A stretch of DNA of 10,514 nt from an uncultured Clostridia bacterium (GCA_904501765.1 CAJGCM010000074.1:1-10514); one strand, 5' to 3'. Positions 1 through 7,081 are shown, numbered from the stretch's first letter. The notes: generated by a model not told the origin, from the letters alone. Translations and numbers: made by a program.

Positions 1-1146
1 AAGGGGTAATATCCAGTGTCGGCTCTTGAAAAAGTCCGCTTTGATTTCCGCAAGCTCCTTGGAATCCTTGCCACTGTACTTTTCCTCGTCGGGAATCTCG
101 GTAAGATGGGAGCGTATTATGTTCAGAGCAGGGCTTTCGCTGAAAAGCTCGTTGTTTCCGCAGTTTACGGAAACGACGATTCCCGCATCCTTATATATCC
201 ATACGTTTTGCCCTAACATTCCGTTCATAAGAATTTCGCCTCGACTGCGTCCGACCCATACGTGATAGCCGTAGTCGAAGTCGCCGCTCTCCTCGGGTGT
301 GGGACTGTGGGGTGAGCATAAAAGCTTTACTGTTTCCGGGGAAAGCACTCTTCTGCCGAAGAAGGAGCCACCCTCGAGAAGCATAACGCCTATTTTTGCA
401 AAGGATTCGCAGGACATATATAGCCCGAAGCCACCCTTTTCTATTCCCTCAAGGCTCTTCTCCCAGAAAACGTTGGTTATTTCCAAGGGGGAGAAAAGCT
501 TTTCATTTAAGTAGTCAAAAAAGGGCTTTTTGCATACACGGGTAGCTATATTTGCAAGGATATAGGAGTTCATACTGTTGTATTTATACTTTTCGCCGGG
601 GGCGGAGGAGGGGGCAGAGGTGAAAAATGCCTCGGTCCATTTGTCTTCGCAGGCAACTCCAAGCTCCGCAAAATCAACCCCGCTTGCCATACGCAAAAGA
701 TGCTCAACCGTAAGCTCACGCAGCTTTTTATTTATTACGGGTACGTCGGGGAAGAAGTCGCACACCTTATCGTCAAGGCTGATTTTTCCCTCGTCAAGGA
801 GAAGACCTATGCCTATGCCCGTTACGGTTTTTGACATAGAATGAGCCAGGTGAATTTCATTTACGCTGTACCCGGGATGGGAGCATTCGCATATAACTGC
901 TCCGTCTTTAATTATCATAAGGCTGTGTATATTTGCTCGCCTTTCTTCCTCTAACGCCTTCAAGAGGGCGGCAATTCTCTTTGGAGATATACCCGTTTTC
1001 TCGGGAGCCTTGCGCTTGAAAAATTTTATTTCCTTCTTGTCAAGCTCTGTTTTTTGTGGTTTGTATTCTACCACGGCGGGATTTTTTCTTCCCTCAAACA
1101 TCAAGCCCCATACAAGCTGGACGGCTCTTTTTTTCCATTTTTCCAT
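1..1146 (-). CDS. Serine hydrolase, beta-lactamase/class C superfamily (3' end cut by window edge)
   Basis: Partial gene read leftward; 382 codons are visible with no stop, so the C-terminus lies outside the window. The start ATG (1144-1146) has an AGGA ribosome binding site 8-9 nt upstream. The product matches the PF00144 fold (class C beta-lactamases, DD-peptidases, esterases, NylB-like amidases). The nucleophile motif S103-M-S-K106 is followed by a helix. A PGEKYKYNS segment (residues 183-191) puts Tyr189 where the Y-x-N tyrosine sits, but as Y-N-S, as in esterase and NylB-like members. GMLGQN (309-314) sits at the third-motif position (usually KTG or HxG). There is no signal peptide; the N-terminal 50 residues are basic, so the protein is probably cytoplasmic. 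The substrate cannot be predicted, and a true antibiotic-hydrolysing beta-lactamase is unlikely. It has its own promoter and possible operator at 1186-1250. Family confidence is high; function is unknown. Confidence 0.9.
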   Translation of the reverse strand, partial: MEKWKKRAVQLVWGLMFEGRKNPAVVEYKPQKTELDKKEIKFFKRKAPEKTGISPKRIAALLKALEEERRANIHSLMIIKDGAVICECSHPGYSVNEIHLAHSMSKTVTGIGIGLLLDEGKISLDDKVCDFFPDVPVINKKLRELTVEHLLRMASGVDFAELGVACEDKWTEAFFTSAPSSAPGEKYKYNSMNSYILANIATRVCKKPFFDYLNEKLFSPLEITNVFWEKSLEGIEKGGFGLYMSCESFAKIGVMLLEGGSFFGRRVLSPETVKLLCSPHSPTPEESGDFDYGYHVWVGRSRGEILMNGMLGQNVWIYKDAGIVVSVNCGNNELFSESPALNIIRSHLTEIPDEEKYSGKDSKELAEIKADFFKSRHWILPL

Positions 1147-1185
1147 TGTGACTGTCCTTTAAAATCATTTGTGTTCTTTCATTTT

Positions 1186-1214
1186 ATTGTATCACTTATA
1201 CAGTTAAAAATCAA
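1186..1214 (-). promoter_or_regulatory. Sigma-A promoter of the serine hydrolase gene
   Basis: Read leftward, a -35 TTGATT (1209-1214) and a -10 TACAAT (1186-1191) are separated by exactly 17 bp. A TG one base upstream of the -10 makes it an extended -10. The predicted transcript start is near 1179, giving a leader of about 33 nt before the ATG. Confidence 0.75.
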
Positions 1215-1218
1215 GTGC

Positions 1219-1250
1219 ATAATTCTGCCTTGGTAAAAGATAATTCTGCC
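1219..1250 (-). promoter_or_regulatory. Possible activator site: two 11-bp direct repeats 21 bp apart
   Basis: ATAATTCTGCC occurs at 1219-1229 and again, identically, at 1240-1250, so equivalent bases are 21 bp (two helical turns) apart. The array begins 5 bp upstream of the -35 of the serine hydrolase promoter. The bases after each repeat (ttgg and aagg) also create an inverted repeat, TGCCTTGG (1226-1233) with CCAAGGCA (1249-1256). Tandem sites at 21-bp spacing abutting the -35 are typical of AraC-family activators; that identity is an inference, and no such regulator gene is in the window. Confidence 0.5.
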
Positions 1251-1274
1251 AAGGCAAGGAAATGCCTGTGAAAA

Positions 1275-1330
1275 CAAAAACGCCTCTTCCCGAGAAAACT
1301 CATATTGAGCGGACGGGACGGGGCGTTTTG
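1275..1330 (-). terminator. Intrinsic terminator of the oxidoreductase gene
   Basis: The arms CAAAACGCCCCGTCCCG and CGGGAAGAGGCGTTTTTG (read leftward) pair with a small internal mismatch. A nested CTCA/TGAG stem lies in the loop, and a T-rich stretch follows. It starts about 10 bp after the oxidoreductase stop and sits upstream of the serine hydrolase promoter, so the two genes are separate transcription units. The T-rich flank on the other strand means it could also act rightward. Confidence 0.8.
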
Positions 1331-1340
1331 TTTCATTTAA

Positions 1341-2387
1341 TTAAATGTTTACGGAAATAACCTGATTTTCTTCAGCAGACCTGAAGGCAGCCTCCATAAC
1401 GAGAAGCACACGTCTAACCTCAGGGAGCTTGATTTTCTGCTCGCATTCGCCTTTTATGGCGGAGCAAAGGTTGCGATAGAAGTCGTGAACGTCGGAGGAG
1501 GGACGCTCAAGCTCGTACATATCGAGAGTAATCTCATCTCTGGGAGCCATAGTCTTGGTTATTCCCGCAGCAGTCTGAACGGGAACGACCTCCTTCTCGC
1601 ACCATGCCTTCAGCTTGGAAACACGGCATTTTTTCTGCCAGTCCTCAATAAGAGCCGAGCCTGACCTTGCCTGCATATAGAACCTGGGGAGAGGAAGGAA
1701 ATTATAGGTTCCAACCTCAACGGTTGCTCTCTTTCCGCTGTCAAACGTTATATGAAGATTGAAGCCGTCGTCAACCTCGTTTGTGGTAATATTGGTTATC
1801 TCGCAGTAGATTTTAACTATTTTTTCGGGGATAAGTTTTAGCATCTGGTCGATAAGGTGAACTCCCCAGTCAAGTATCATACCGCCGCCCTGAGGCTTAT
1901 GGCATCTCCAGTCGGAGGGAATACCGCGGGAGCCGTGAATTCTCGACTCAATATTTATGGTATCGCCAATTTCGCCGTTGTCAATAAGGCTCTGGATTGC
2001 AAGATAGTCAACGTCCCAGCGTCTGTTCTGGTGAACGGTGAATATTTTGCCTGCCTCCTCGGCAGCCCGGCACATATCGTCAAAATCACCGACGGAAAGG
2101 GCGACGGGTTTTTCGCAAACCACGTGGTGACCTGCCTTAAGAGAGTCTATAACTATCTGACGGTGAGAGTCGTTGGGCGTTGCGCAAAGCACGATGTCAA
2201 CGCTTTCGTCGGCAATAAGCTCCTCAAAGCTTCCGTAGGTATGTATATTGTTTTCTCTTGCGGCATTCATACGGCGCTCGGCTATATCAAAAACACCCGC
2301 AAGCTCAATGCAGTCGCTCTTAAGCGCCCAGTTAGCGTGCCAAGCACCCTGACCGCCGTAACCGACTATCGCTAATCTTTTTTTCAT
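1341..2387 (-). CDS. Gfo/Idh/MocA family NAD(P)-dependent oxidoreductase
   Basis: A 348-residue protein of the glucose-fructose oxidoreductase / inositol dehydrogenase family, which oxidises or reduces sugars, cyclitols or their derivatives with NAD(P). The N-terminal Rossmann domain begins MKKRLAIVGYGGQG, with the dinucleotide motif at residues 9-14. The family EKP motif is at 92-94, with Lys93 the conserved catalytic lysine. The C-terminal alpha/beta domain carries GGGMILDWGVHLID (167-180); its Asp173 and His177 match the catalytic D-x-G-x-H pattern. The ATG at 2385-2387 was chosen because AAAGGA lies about 8 nt upstream. The frame stays open to an ATG at 2447, but that start has no ribosome site and would precede the Rossmann strand with 20 unrelated residues. 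No sugar-pathway genes are adjacent, so the substrate cannot be inferred. Confidence 0.93.
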   Translation of the reverse strand: MKKRLAIVGYGGQGAWHANWALKSDCIELAGVFDIAERRMNAARENNIHTYGSFEELIADESVDIVLCATPNDSHRQIVIDSLKAGHHVVCEKPVALSVGDFDDMCRAAEEAGKIFTVHQNRRWDVDYLAIQSLIDNGEIGDTINIESRIHGSRGIPSDWRCHKPQGGGMILDWGVHLIDQMLKLIPEKIVKIYCEITNITTNEVDDGFNLHITFDSGKRATVEVGTYNFLPLPRFYMQARSGSALIEDWQKKCRVSKLKAWCEKEVVPVQTAAGITKTMAPRDEITLDMYELERPSSDVHDFYRNLCSAIKGECEQKIKLPEVRRVLLVMEAAFRSAEENQVISVNI

Positions 2388-2430
2388 TTTTAAATTCCTT
2401 TCGGTATTTTGAACTTTTCCTACGTTGACT

Positions 2431-2459
2431 ATTTTATCATAATTCATAGGTTATTTCAA
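2431..2459 (-). promoter_or_regulatory. Sigma-A promoter of the oxidoreductase gene
   Basis: Read leftward: -35 TTGAAA (2454-2459), 17-bp spacer, -10 TAAAAT (2431-2436), with a TG one base upstream of the -10. The predicted start is near 2424, about 37 nt before the chosen ATG. An AT-rich stretch (2461-2495) upstream could act as an UP element. Confidence 0.75.
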
Positions 2460-2512
2460 TCACTATTTTGACTTTTTTATTAAAAATATTGCTATTTTCT
2501 CGCGCCCGAGGG

Positions 2513-2568
2513 AAAAAGCGGGAAGAAAGATGCCGCTTAAAAAAGGACGGCTGAATTCGGACAATCCC
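2513..2568 (-). terminator. Possible weak terminator of the metal regulator/permease operon
   Basis: Read leftward from the permease stop, an imperfect hairpin (GGATTG with CGTCC around a GAATTC loop, 2545-2568) runs into six Ts (2539-2544). A second hairpin follows, AAGCGG with CCGCTT (2533-2538 and 2516-2521), trailed by three Ts. Neither is strong alone. The position, between this operon and the promoter of the next gene, is right. Confidence 0.35.
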
Positions 2569-2630
2569 ATTTTCGTGTGTCGGGTGCGTTTTTTGCAGGT
2601 AGGTTAATCCCCGGGACTGCCAGCAGCTGA

Positions 2631-3542
2631 TTACGACAGCAGAAATGCTCCAAGCCCCGATACATCGGTTATGAAGCCGAGAGTGACGCCCGAAAGAACG
2701 AGAATTCCCAGAACGGTAAGATTTCTTACGAGGTTCTTGTTTACCTTGAAGAGTATGAGCAGACCGACACCCGCCCCTGCAAAAAGTCCCGAGAGCATAG
2801 TTCCAACAGTTATTATTCCCTCGGCAAAGAAGGTGGTGAGAGCCACGGAGGCGGCGCAGTTGGGAATAAGACCTACCAGAGCGGCAAGAAGGTGGCTGAT
2901 TATGGGCGCATCGTGCATTATTGCGGCTATATTTTCCTCACCTATAAAGAAAATCGCCGTATTTATAGCTAAGGTTATGACCAAAATAAACAGTGAAATT
3001 TTTGCCGTATGTATAAGAGCGGACTTGAATATTCCCTCTTCGCAGTGGCAGCCCTCCTCGTCGCAAAGACCGTCTATTTCAATATCCTCGTTATCTCTTT
3101 TCATAAGGCGCATCGCTATATCAATAATAAAGCCTACAAGAATTGCCGAGAGGGATTTGTAAAGGATAATTCCTATAATTGTCTTCGGTGAAAAGGAGCC
3201 GCTGATAAGAATTGGGAGCATCTCGTCGGAGGTGGAAAGAAACACCGCAACAAGTGTACCCAGAGTTATAACTCTGCCTGCGTATAGGTTTGCGGCAACG
3301 GAGGAGAAGCCACACTGAGGAATTGCGCCTAATGCGCCGCCGAGGGCAGGTCCGAGCTTCCCGGATTTTTTTATGAAGCCCGAAAGCTTATCCGATGCCT
3401 TATGCTCAAGGAATTCCATAAGCAGATAGGTGAGGAACAAGAATGGAATAAGCTTTAAGGTTTCTGTAAGACCGTGAAGAAGCACCTCGGTGAGAAAATC
3501 ACCGTGTCCGTGGTGCAGGGTATGGTCGGAGTGAAATAACAT
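2631..3542 (-). CDS. Polytopic heavy-metal permease (putative manganese/arsenic exporter, ArsP_2-like)
   Basis: A 303-residue integral membrane protein, probably a metal exporter of the group annotated as putative manganese transporter or arsenic efflux protein (PF11449-like). The N-terminus is histidine-rich (H4, H7, H10, H11, H13). About eight to ten hydrophobic segments follow, at roughly 23-43, 64-85, 90-112, 119-145, 175-200, 212-232, 243-266 and 272-300. The two halves repeat: GAIPQCGFSSVA (72-83) and GLIPNCAASVA (224-234) share G-x-I-P-[QN]-C-x-x-S-V-A, suggesting an internal duplication with paired substrate sites. A loop (149-170) is rich in Asp and Glu and holds C160, C165, H166 and C167, a likely metal-binding patch. 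The gene lies 59 bp downstream of a Fur-family regulator and shares its promoter. An AAAGGA precedes the ATG at a slightly long distance (about 12 nt). The metal carried is not determined. Confidence 0.82.
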   Translation of the reverse strand: MLFHSDHTLHHGHGDFLTEVLLHGLTETLKLIPFLFLTYLLMEFLEHKASDKLSGFIKKSGKLGPALGGALGAIPQCGFSSVAANLYAGRVITLGTLVAVFLSTSDEMLPILISGSFSPKTIIGIILYKSLSAILVGFIIDIAMRLMKRDNEDIEIDGLCDEEGCHCEEGIFKSALIHTAKISLFILVITLAINTAIFFIGEENIAAIMHDAPIISHLLAALVGLIPNCAASVALTTFFAEGIITVGTMLSGLFAGAGVGLLILFKVNKNLVRNLTVLGILVLSGVTLGFITDVSGLGAFLLS

Positions 3543-3601
3543 ATTTTATAGTTTTCCTTTCGGTTGGTGGGAGAGGTTAGGGAGAAAAGCTACTTTCGCC
3601 T

Positions 3602-3994
3602 TTAATTTTTTGCTTTGCATACCGAGCATTTGCCGAAAAGCATAGAGCCGTCGTCAATTTCAAAACCCAAAGAGCTTAACACCTTGCTCTCAAGCTCACT
3701 GGTGGTAAGGTGGTCGAGGTGAATAAGCCGCCCGCAGTCAAGACATTTTAAATGCAGATGCTCCGAGCACCCCCCGCCCCTCATATACTGAAAAAGCCCC
3801 TGCCTTGATTCGGTGTTTGGAATTCTTCGGATTTCCCCCGACCTTTCAAATTCGGATATTATTCTGTAAACCGAGCTTTTTCCTGCGCCGTCAGGACAGA
3901 GGACGGCGGATATTTCCTCTGCCGTGTAAGCACGGTCAGGGGACTCGGCAAAAATATTAAGTATCTCTTTTTTCTTTTCGGTATTATATTTCAT
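3602..3994 (-). CDS. Fur-family metal-responsive transcriptional repressor
   Basis: A 130-residue protein of the Fur/Zur/PerR/Mur family. Residues 1-60 form the winged helix-turn-helix (recognition region about 35-52). The dimerisation half carries the metal ligands: E78-H-L-H81-x2-C84-x2-C87, then His92 and His95, and a C-terminal C123-x2-C126, so a structural Cys4 zinc site is complete. The ATG at 3992-3994 follows GGGAGG at ideal spacing. The frame is open back to 4033, but that extension would read through the operator palindrome and has no ribosome site. The next gene is a metal permease. A perfect 7-1-7 palindrome lies in the leader, so the protein probably represses its own operon. Family residues alone do not tell whether it senses iron, zinc or manganese; the palindrome resembles Fur boxes more than Zur or PerR boxes. 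Confidence 0.92.
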   Translation of the reverse strand: MKYNTEKKKEILNIFAESPDRAYTAEEISAVLCPDGAGKSSVYRIISEFERSGEIRRIPNTESRQGLFQYMRGGGCSEHLHLKCLDCGRLIHLDHLTTSELESKVLSSLGFEIDDGSMLFGKCSVCKAKN

Positions 3995-4017
3995 ATCGTC
4001 CTCCCGATAACACAAAA

Positions 4018-4032
4018 TGAGAATTATTCTCA
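4018..4032 (-). promoter_or_regulatory. Fur-box-type operator, perfect 7-1-7 palindrome
   Basis: TGAGAATTATTCTCA is a perfect inverted repeat of 7-bp arms around one base, the spacing of classic Fur-family operators (TGATAATNATTATCA). It covers about +9 to +23 of the predicted transcript, between the promoter and the regulator's ribosome site. Confidence 0.82.
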
Positions 4033-4047
4033 ATTTACCGATTTATA

Positions 4048-4076
4048 ATATTACTATAAAGCGCACCGATTGTCAA
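4048..4076 (-). promoter_or_regulatory. Strong sigma-A promoter of the metal regulator/permease operon
   Basis: Read leftward: consensus -35 TTGACA (4071-4076), 17-bp spacer, -10 TAATAT (4048-4053). The predicted start is near 4041. The upstream 35 bp are A/T tracts and could act as an UP element. Confidence 0.85.
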
Positions 4077-4323
4077 TACTAAAGGGGAAATATTTTTAAA
4101 ATTATTTTTAAAGCTTTAGTGGAAATATGGAATTTATGCGATTTATATAAATCTTTCGGATTTGTACGAATTTAAATGAATAGTTATACAGGCGAGGAGG
4201 CTACCGGATATTTAATTCTGAGGAAGTCAAGTTGTTGCTGTGAAAAATTGGCAACTAAGATGGGTAATCTGCTTGCTTTTGCTGTTTTTTGCAAGGAAAA
4301 ATCCTTTTTTGAAGGAAAAAATG
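4077..4323. other. Non-coding region between the metal operon and the clpB control elements
   Basis: No convincing gene. Positions 4078-4084 and 4114-4120 form an inverted repeat (ACTAAAG/CTTTAGT) enclosing A/T tracts. A candidate rightward promoter is TTGTAC (4162-4167), 17 bp, TATACA (4185-4190). Downstream, AGTTG and CAACT flank a possible hairpin at about 4229-4256, and AAGGA-AAAA-TCCTT is followed by Ts near 4294-4312. An open frame from 4176 to 4487 has no ribosome site and runs through the CIRCE element, so it is not treated as a gene. Confidence 0.5.
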
Positions 4324-4350
4324 TTAGCAGTCACGCTCGCAGAGTGCTAA
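4324..4350 (+). promoter_or_regulatory. CIRCE operator (HrcA heat-shock repressor site)
   Basis: TTAGCAGTC (4324-4332), 9-bp spacer, GAGTGCTAA (4342-4350). The right arm is perfect and the left arm differs from the consensus TTAGCACTC at one base; the 9-bp spacing is exact. CIRCE is the binding site of HrcA, which represses chaperone genes. It lies 133 bp upstream of the clpB start codon. Confidence 0.9.
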
Positions 4351-4382
4351 TGTTTACAATTGGTACATATAATAGAGTGTTT

Positions 4383-4411
4383 TTGTTCATAAAATCGGAG
4401 TACACTATAAA
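4383..4411 (+). promoter_or_regulatory. Probable sigma-A promoter of clpB
   Basis: -35 TTGTTC (4383-4388), 17-bp spacer, -10 TATAAA (4406-4411); predicted start near 4418. A TATAAT at 4368-4373 is an alternative -10, but it has no acceptable -35 and no extended -10. A further candidate promoter lies upstream of CIRCE at 4162-4190. Confidence 0.5.
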
Positions 4412-4419
4412 CGAAAAGG

Positions 4420-4450
4420 TCGGGCGAGGGAGTATACAGAAAGCGCCCGA
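4420..4450 (+). other. Stem-loop in the clpB leader
   Basis: TCGGGCG (4420-4426) and CGCCCGA (4444-4450) form a perfect 7-bp GC-rich stem with a 17-nt loop, at the predicted 5' end of the clpB transcript and about 20 nt upstream of its GGAGG. No U-tract follows, so it is not a terminator. A role in transcript stability is possible. Confidence 0.5.
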
Positions 4451-4483
4451 AACAAAAACGGCAAAGGTAAGGAGGCAAAGATT

Positions 4484-7081
4484 ATGAATTTCGGAAAATA
4501 CACGGAGAAAAGCATAGAAAGCATAAATAAAGCAAGAAATCTTGCCGAGGAATACGCATCGCAAACCGTAGAGCAGAGCCATATACTGGCGGCTCTTCTT
4601 GAAGAGGGAGGGCTCGTTTACGATATACTTTCCGCAAGCGGTATTGATGCGGTAGGGCTTGGGATGGAGGTCTTAGGCATTGTCAGCTCGGCGCCGAAGG
4701 TGTCGGGCGGCGGATATTCCGCATCAAATATATACCTTTCTGCGTCAGCGGAGCGGCTGCTTAATGCTGCCGAGGGGGAAATGAAAAATATGACGGACGA
4801 ATTCGTGTCTGTCGAGCATATTATGCTTGGAGCAATATCCACAGCCCAGGGCAAGGTGAAGGACGTCCTTCAGCGCTTCGGCGTCAGTAAGGAAGGCTTC
4901 CTTGAAGAGCTGCGGCGTGTGAGAGGAAACGCAAGAGTGACGAGCCAGAACCCCGAGGGAACCTATGACGTGTTAAAAAAATACGGTCAGGATTTGGTGG
5001 AGCTTGCAAGAGGTAAGAAGCTTGACCCTGTTATCGGCAGGGACGAGGAGATAAGAAACGTTATCAGAATTCTCTCAAGGAAAACAAAGAATAACCCCTG
5101 TTTAATAGGAGAGCCGGGCGTTGGAAAAACGGCTATTGCCGAGGGACTTGCCCAGAGAATAGTAAAGGGAGATGTGCCCGATAACCTCAAAGACAGAAGT
5201 ATTTTCTCACTTGATATGGGAGCTCTGGTTGCGGGGGCTAAATACAGAGGCGAATTTGAGGAAAGACTTAAGGCGGTGCTTGAGGAGGTAAAGAGCTCCG
5301 AGGGCAAAATAATACTCTTCATAGACGAGCTTCATACGATAGTGGGAGCAGGAAAGACCGACGGAGCTATGGATGCGGGAAACCTTTTGAAGCCGATGCT
5401 TGCCAGAGGCGAGCTGCACTGCATAGGAGCCACCACTCTTAACGAATACCGTCTTTATATAGAAAAGGACGCTGCTCTTGAAAGAAGGTTCCAGCCCGTG
5501 TTGGTTCCCGAGCCTACCGTGGAGGATACGATTTCTATTCTCCGAGGGCTCAAGGAGAGATATGAGGTTTATCACGGAGTTAAAATTCACGACGCCTCTC
5601 TGATTGCGGCGGCGACTCTTTCTTCGAGATATATATCCGACAGATTCCTTCCCGATAAGGCGATAGATTTGGTTGACGAGGCTTGTTCTCTCATAAAAAC
5701 GGAAATGAACTCCATGCCCACGGAGATGGACGAAATCTCTCGCAGAATAATGCAGCTCGAAATAGAGGAGGCGGCACTGAAGCGTGAGTCGGATAAGCTC
5801 TCTGTAAAGAGGCTTGAGGCTATAAGAGAGGAGCTATCCTTGGAGCGTGTCAAGTTTAACGAGCTTTCCGCAAAGTGGGAGAAAGAGAAAAGCTCAATTG
5901 GAAAAGTGCAGAAATTAAGGGAAGAGATAGAGCGAGTGAGCGCAGAGATTGAAAAAGCCGAGAGCGAATATAACCTCACTCTTGCGGCAGAGCTGAAATA
6001 CGGAAAGCTCCCCTCGCTTAAGGCGGAGCTTGAGGTGGCAGAGGGAGCCGAGGGCGAATCCTCGACTCAGACCACCCTTCTTCGAGATTCGGTAGGAGAA
6101 GAGGAGATAGCCAAAATCGTTTCCCGCTGGACGGGTATACCCGTGTCAAAGCTTGTCGAGGGCGAGAGGGCGAAGCTTTTATCTCTTGACGAGATACTCC
6201 ACAGACGGGTCATAGGTCAGGATGAGGGTGTTGAGAAGGTTTGCGGAGCTATTCTGCGTTCAAGAGCAGGAATAAGGGACCCTCGCCGCCCCATAGGCTC
6301 ATTTATGTTCCTCGGTCCTACGGGCGTTGGAAAAACCGAGCTTGCAAAGGCGCTGTCCGAGGCTTTGTTTGACGACGAGAAAAACCTCGTCAGAATAGAT
6401 ATGTCGGAATATATGGAAAAATACAGCGTGTCAAGGCTGATAGGAGCCCCTCCCGGCTACGTCGGATATGACGAGGGCGGTCAGCTTACCGAGGCGGTGC
6501 GCAGAAAGCCCTATTCCGTGGTGCTGTTTGACGAGGTTGAGAAGGCTCACCCCGACGTGTTCAACGTGCTTCTCCAGGTCCTTGACGACGGCAGAATAAC
6601 CGACAGTCAGGGAAGAGTAGTGGATTTTAAGAATACCATAATAATAATGACAAGCAATCTCGGCTCGGATATAATACTTGACGGAATAAAGAACGGAGAG
6701 ATTTCAGAGGAGGCGTCGGCTGCGGTTGATGCGCTTCTTCGCCGCTCCTTCCGCCCTGAGTTCTTGAACAGGCTTGACGAGATAATTTATTTCAAGCCTC
6801 TGACAAAGGATAACGTAACGAGGATTATCGACCTCGCTCTTGCCGCCCTCGGTCAAAGGCTCTCCGAAAGAAGGCTTACGATTGAGGTGTCGGAGGGAGC
6901 AAAGGAGTATATAATAAACTCTTCCTACGACCCCGTGTACGGCGCTCGACCCCTGAAAAGGTTTCTTTCCTCAAGGCTTGAAACCCTTATCGCAAAGAAA
7001 ATAATTGCGGAGGACATAGCGCCTGAGAGCAAAATTACCGTTGACGTAAGGGACGGCGCTCTCGTAGCAGAGGTGGAGTAA
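4484..7081 (+). CDS. clpB: ATP-dependent protein disaggregase ClpB (Hsp100)
   Basis: An 865-residue cytoplasmic hexameric AAA+ chaperone that pulls aggregated proteins apart, normally with DnaK/DnaJ/GrpE. Domain order: Clp N-domain (1-145), first AAA+ module (about 160-405), long coiled-coil middle domain (about 405-525), second AAA+ module (about 540-865). Walker A motifs are GEPGVGKT (209-216) and GPTGVGKT (611-618). Walker B acidic pairs are D281-E282 and D683-E684. Pore-loop tyrosines are Tyr254 (KYRG) and Tyr659 (GYVG). Candidate arginine fingers are R334/R335 and R763, and the second-module sensor-2 arginine is R822 in GARPLKR. The full-length middle domain and usual ClpB length argue for ClpB over ClpC, and no ClpP-binding loop was seen. 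AGGAGG precedes the ATG at about 9 nt. The upstream CIRCE indicates HrcA control. All catalytic motifs are intact. Confidence 0.97.
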   Translation: MNFGKYTEKSIESINKARNLAEEYASQTVEQSHILAALLEEGGLVYDILSASGIDAVGLGMEVLGIVSSAPKVSGGGYSASNIYLSASAERLLNAAEGEMKNMTDEFVSVEHIMLGAISTAQGKVKDVLQRFGVSKEGFLEELRRVRGNARVTSQNPEGTYDVLKKYGQDLVELARGKKLDPVIGRDEEIRNVIRILSRKTKNNPCLIGEPGVGKTAIAEGLAQRIVKGDVPDNLKDRSIFSLDMGALVAGAKYRGEFEERLKAVLEEVKSSEGKIILFIDELHTIVGAGKTDGAMDAGNLLKPMLARGELHCIGATTLNEYRLYIEKDAALERRFQPVLVPEPTVEDTISILRGLKERYEVYHGVKIHDASLIAAATLSSRYISDRFLPDKAIDLVDEACSLIKTEMNSMPTEMDEISRRIMQLEIEEAALKRESDKLSVKRLEAIREELSLERVKFNELSAKWEKEKSSIGKVQKLREEIERVSAEIEKAESEYNLTLAAELKYGKLPSLKAELEVAEGAEGESSTQTTLLRDSVGEEEIAKIVSRWTGIPVSKLVEGERAKLLSLDEILHRRVIGQDEGVEKVCGAILRSRAGIRDPRRPIGSFMFLGPTGVGKTELAKALSEALFDDEKNLVRIDMSEYMEKYSVSRLIGAPPGYVGYDEGGQLTEAVRRKPYSVVLFDEVEKAHPDVFNVLLQVLDDGRITDSQGRVVDFKNTIIIMTSNLGSDIILDGIKNGEISEEASAAVDALLRRSFRPEFLNRLDEIIYFKPLTKDNVTRIIDLALAALGQRLSERRLTIEVSEGAKEYIINSSYDPVYGARPLKRFLSSRLETLIAKKIIAEDIAPESKITVDVRDGALVAEVE

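Noticed and set aside
1857..2375. Open frame of 172 codons on the plus strand
   Set aside because: It lies wholly antisense to the well-supported oxidoreductase gene and has no recognisable domain.
2388..2447. N-terminal extension of the oxidoreductase to an earlier ATG
   Set aside because: It lies within the mRNA leader downstream of the promoter, has no ribosome site, and adds residues before the Rossmann strand that the family does not have.
3995..4033. N-terminal extension of the Fur-family protein
   Set aside because: It would translate the operator palindrome; the GGGAGG site clearly marks the ATG at 3994.
4294..4312. Terminator or attenuator upstream of CIRCE
   Set aside because: The stem is only five AT-rich base pairs; it is mentioned in the intergenic entry but is too weak to call.
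4176..4487. Open frame of 103 codons upstream of clpB
   Set aside because: It has no ribosome binding site, no recognisable domain, and runs through the CIRCE element, a promoter and the clpB ribosome site.
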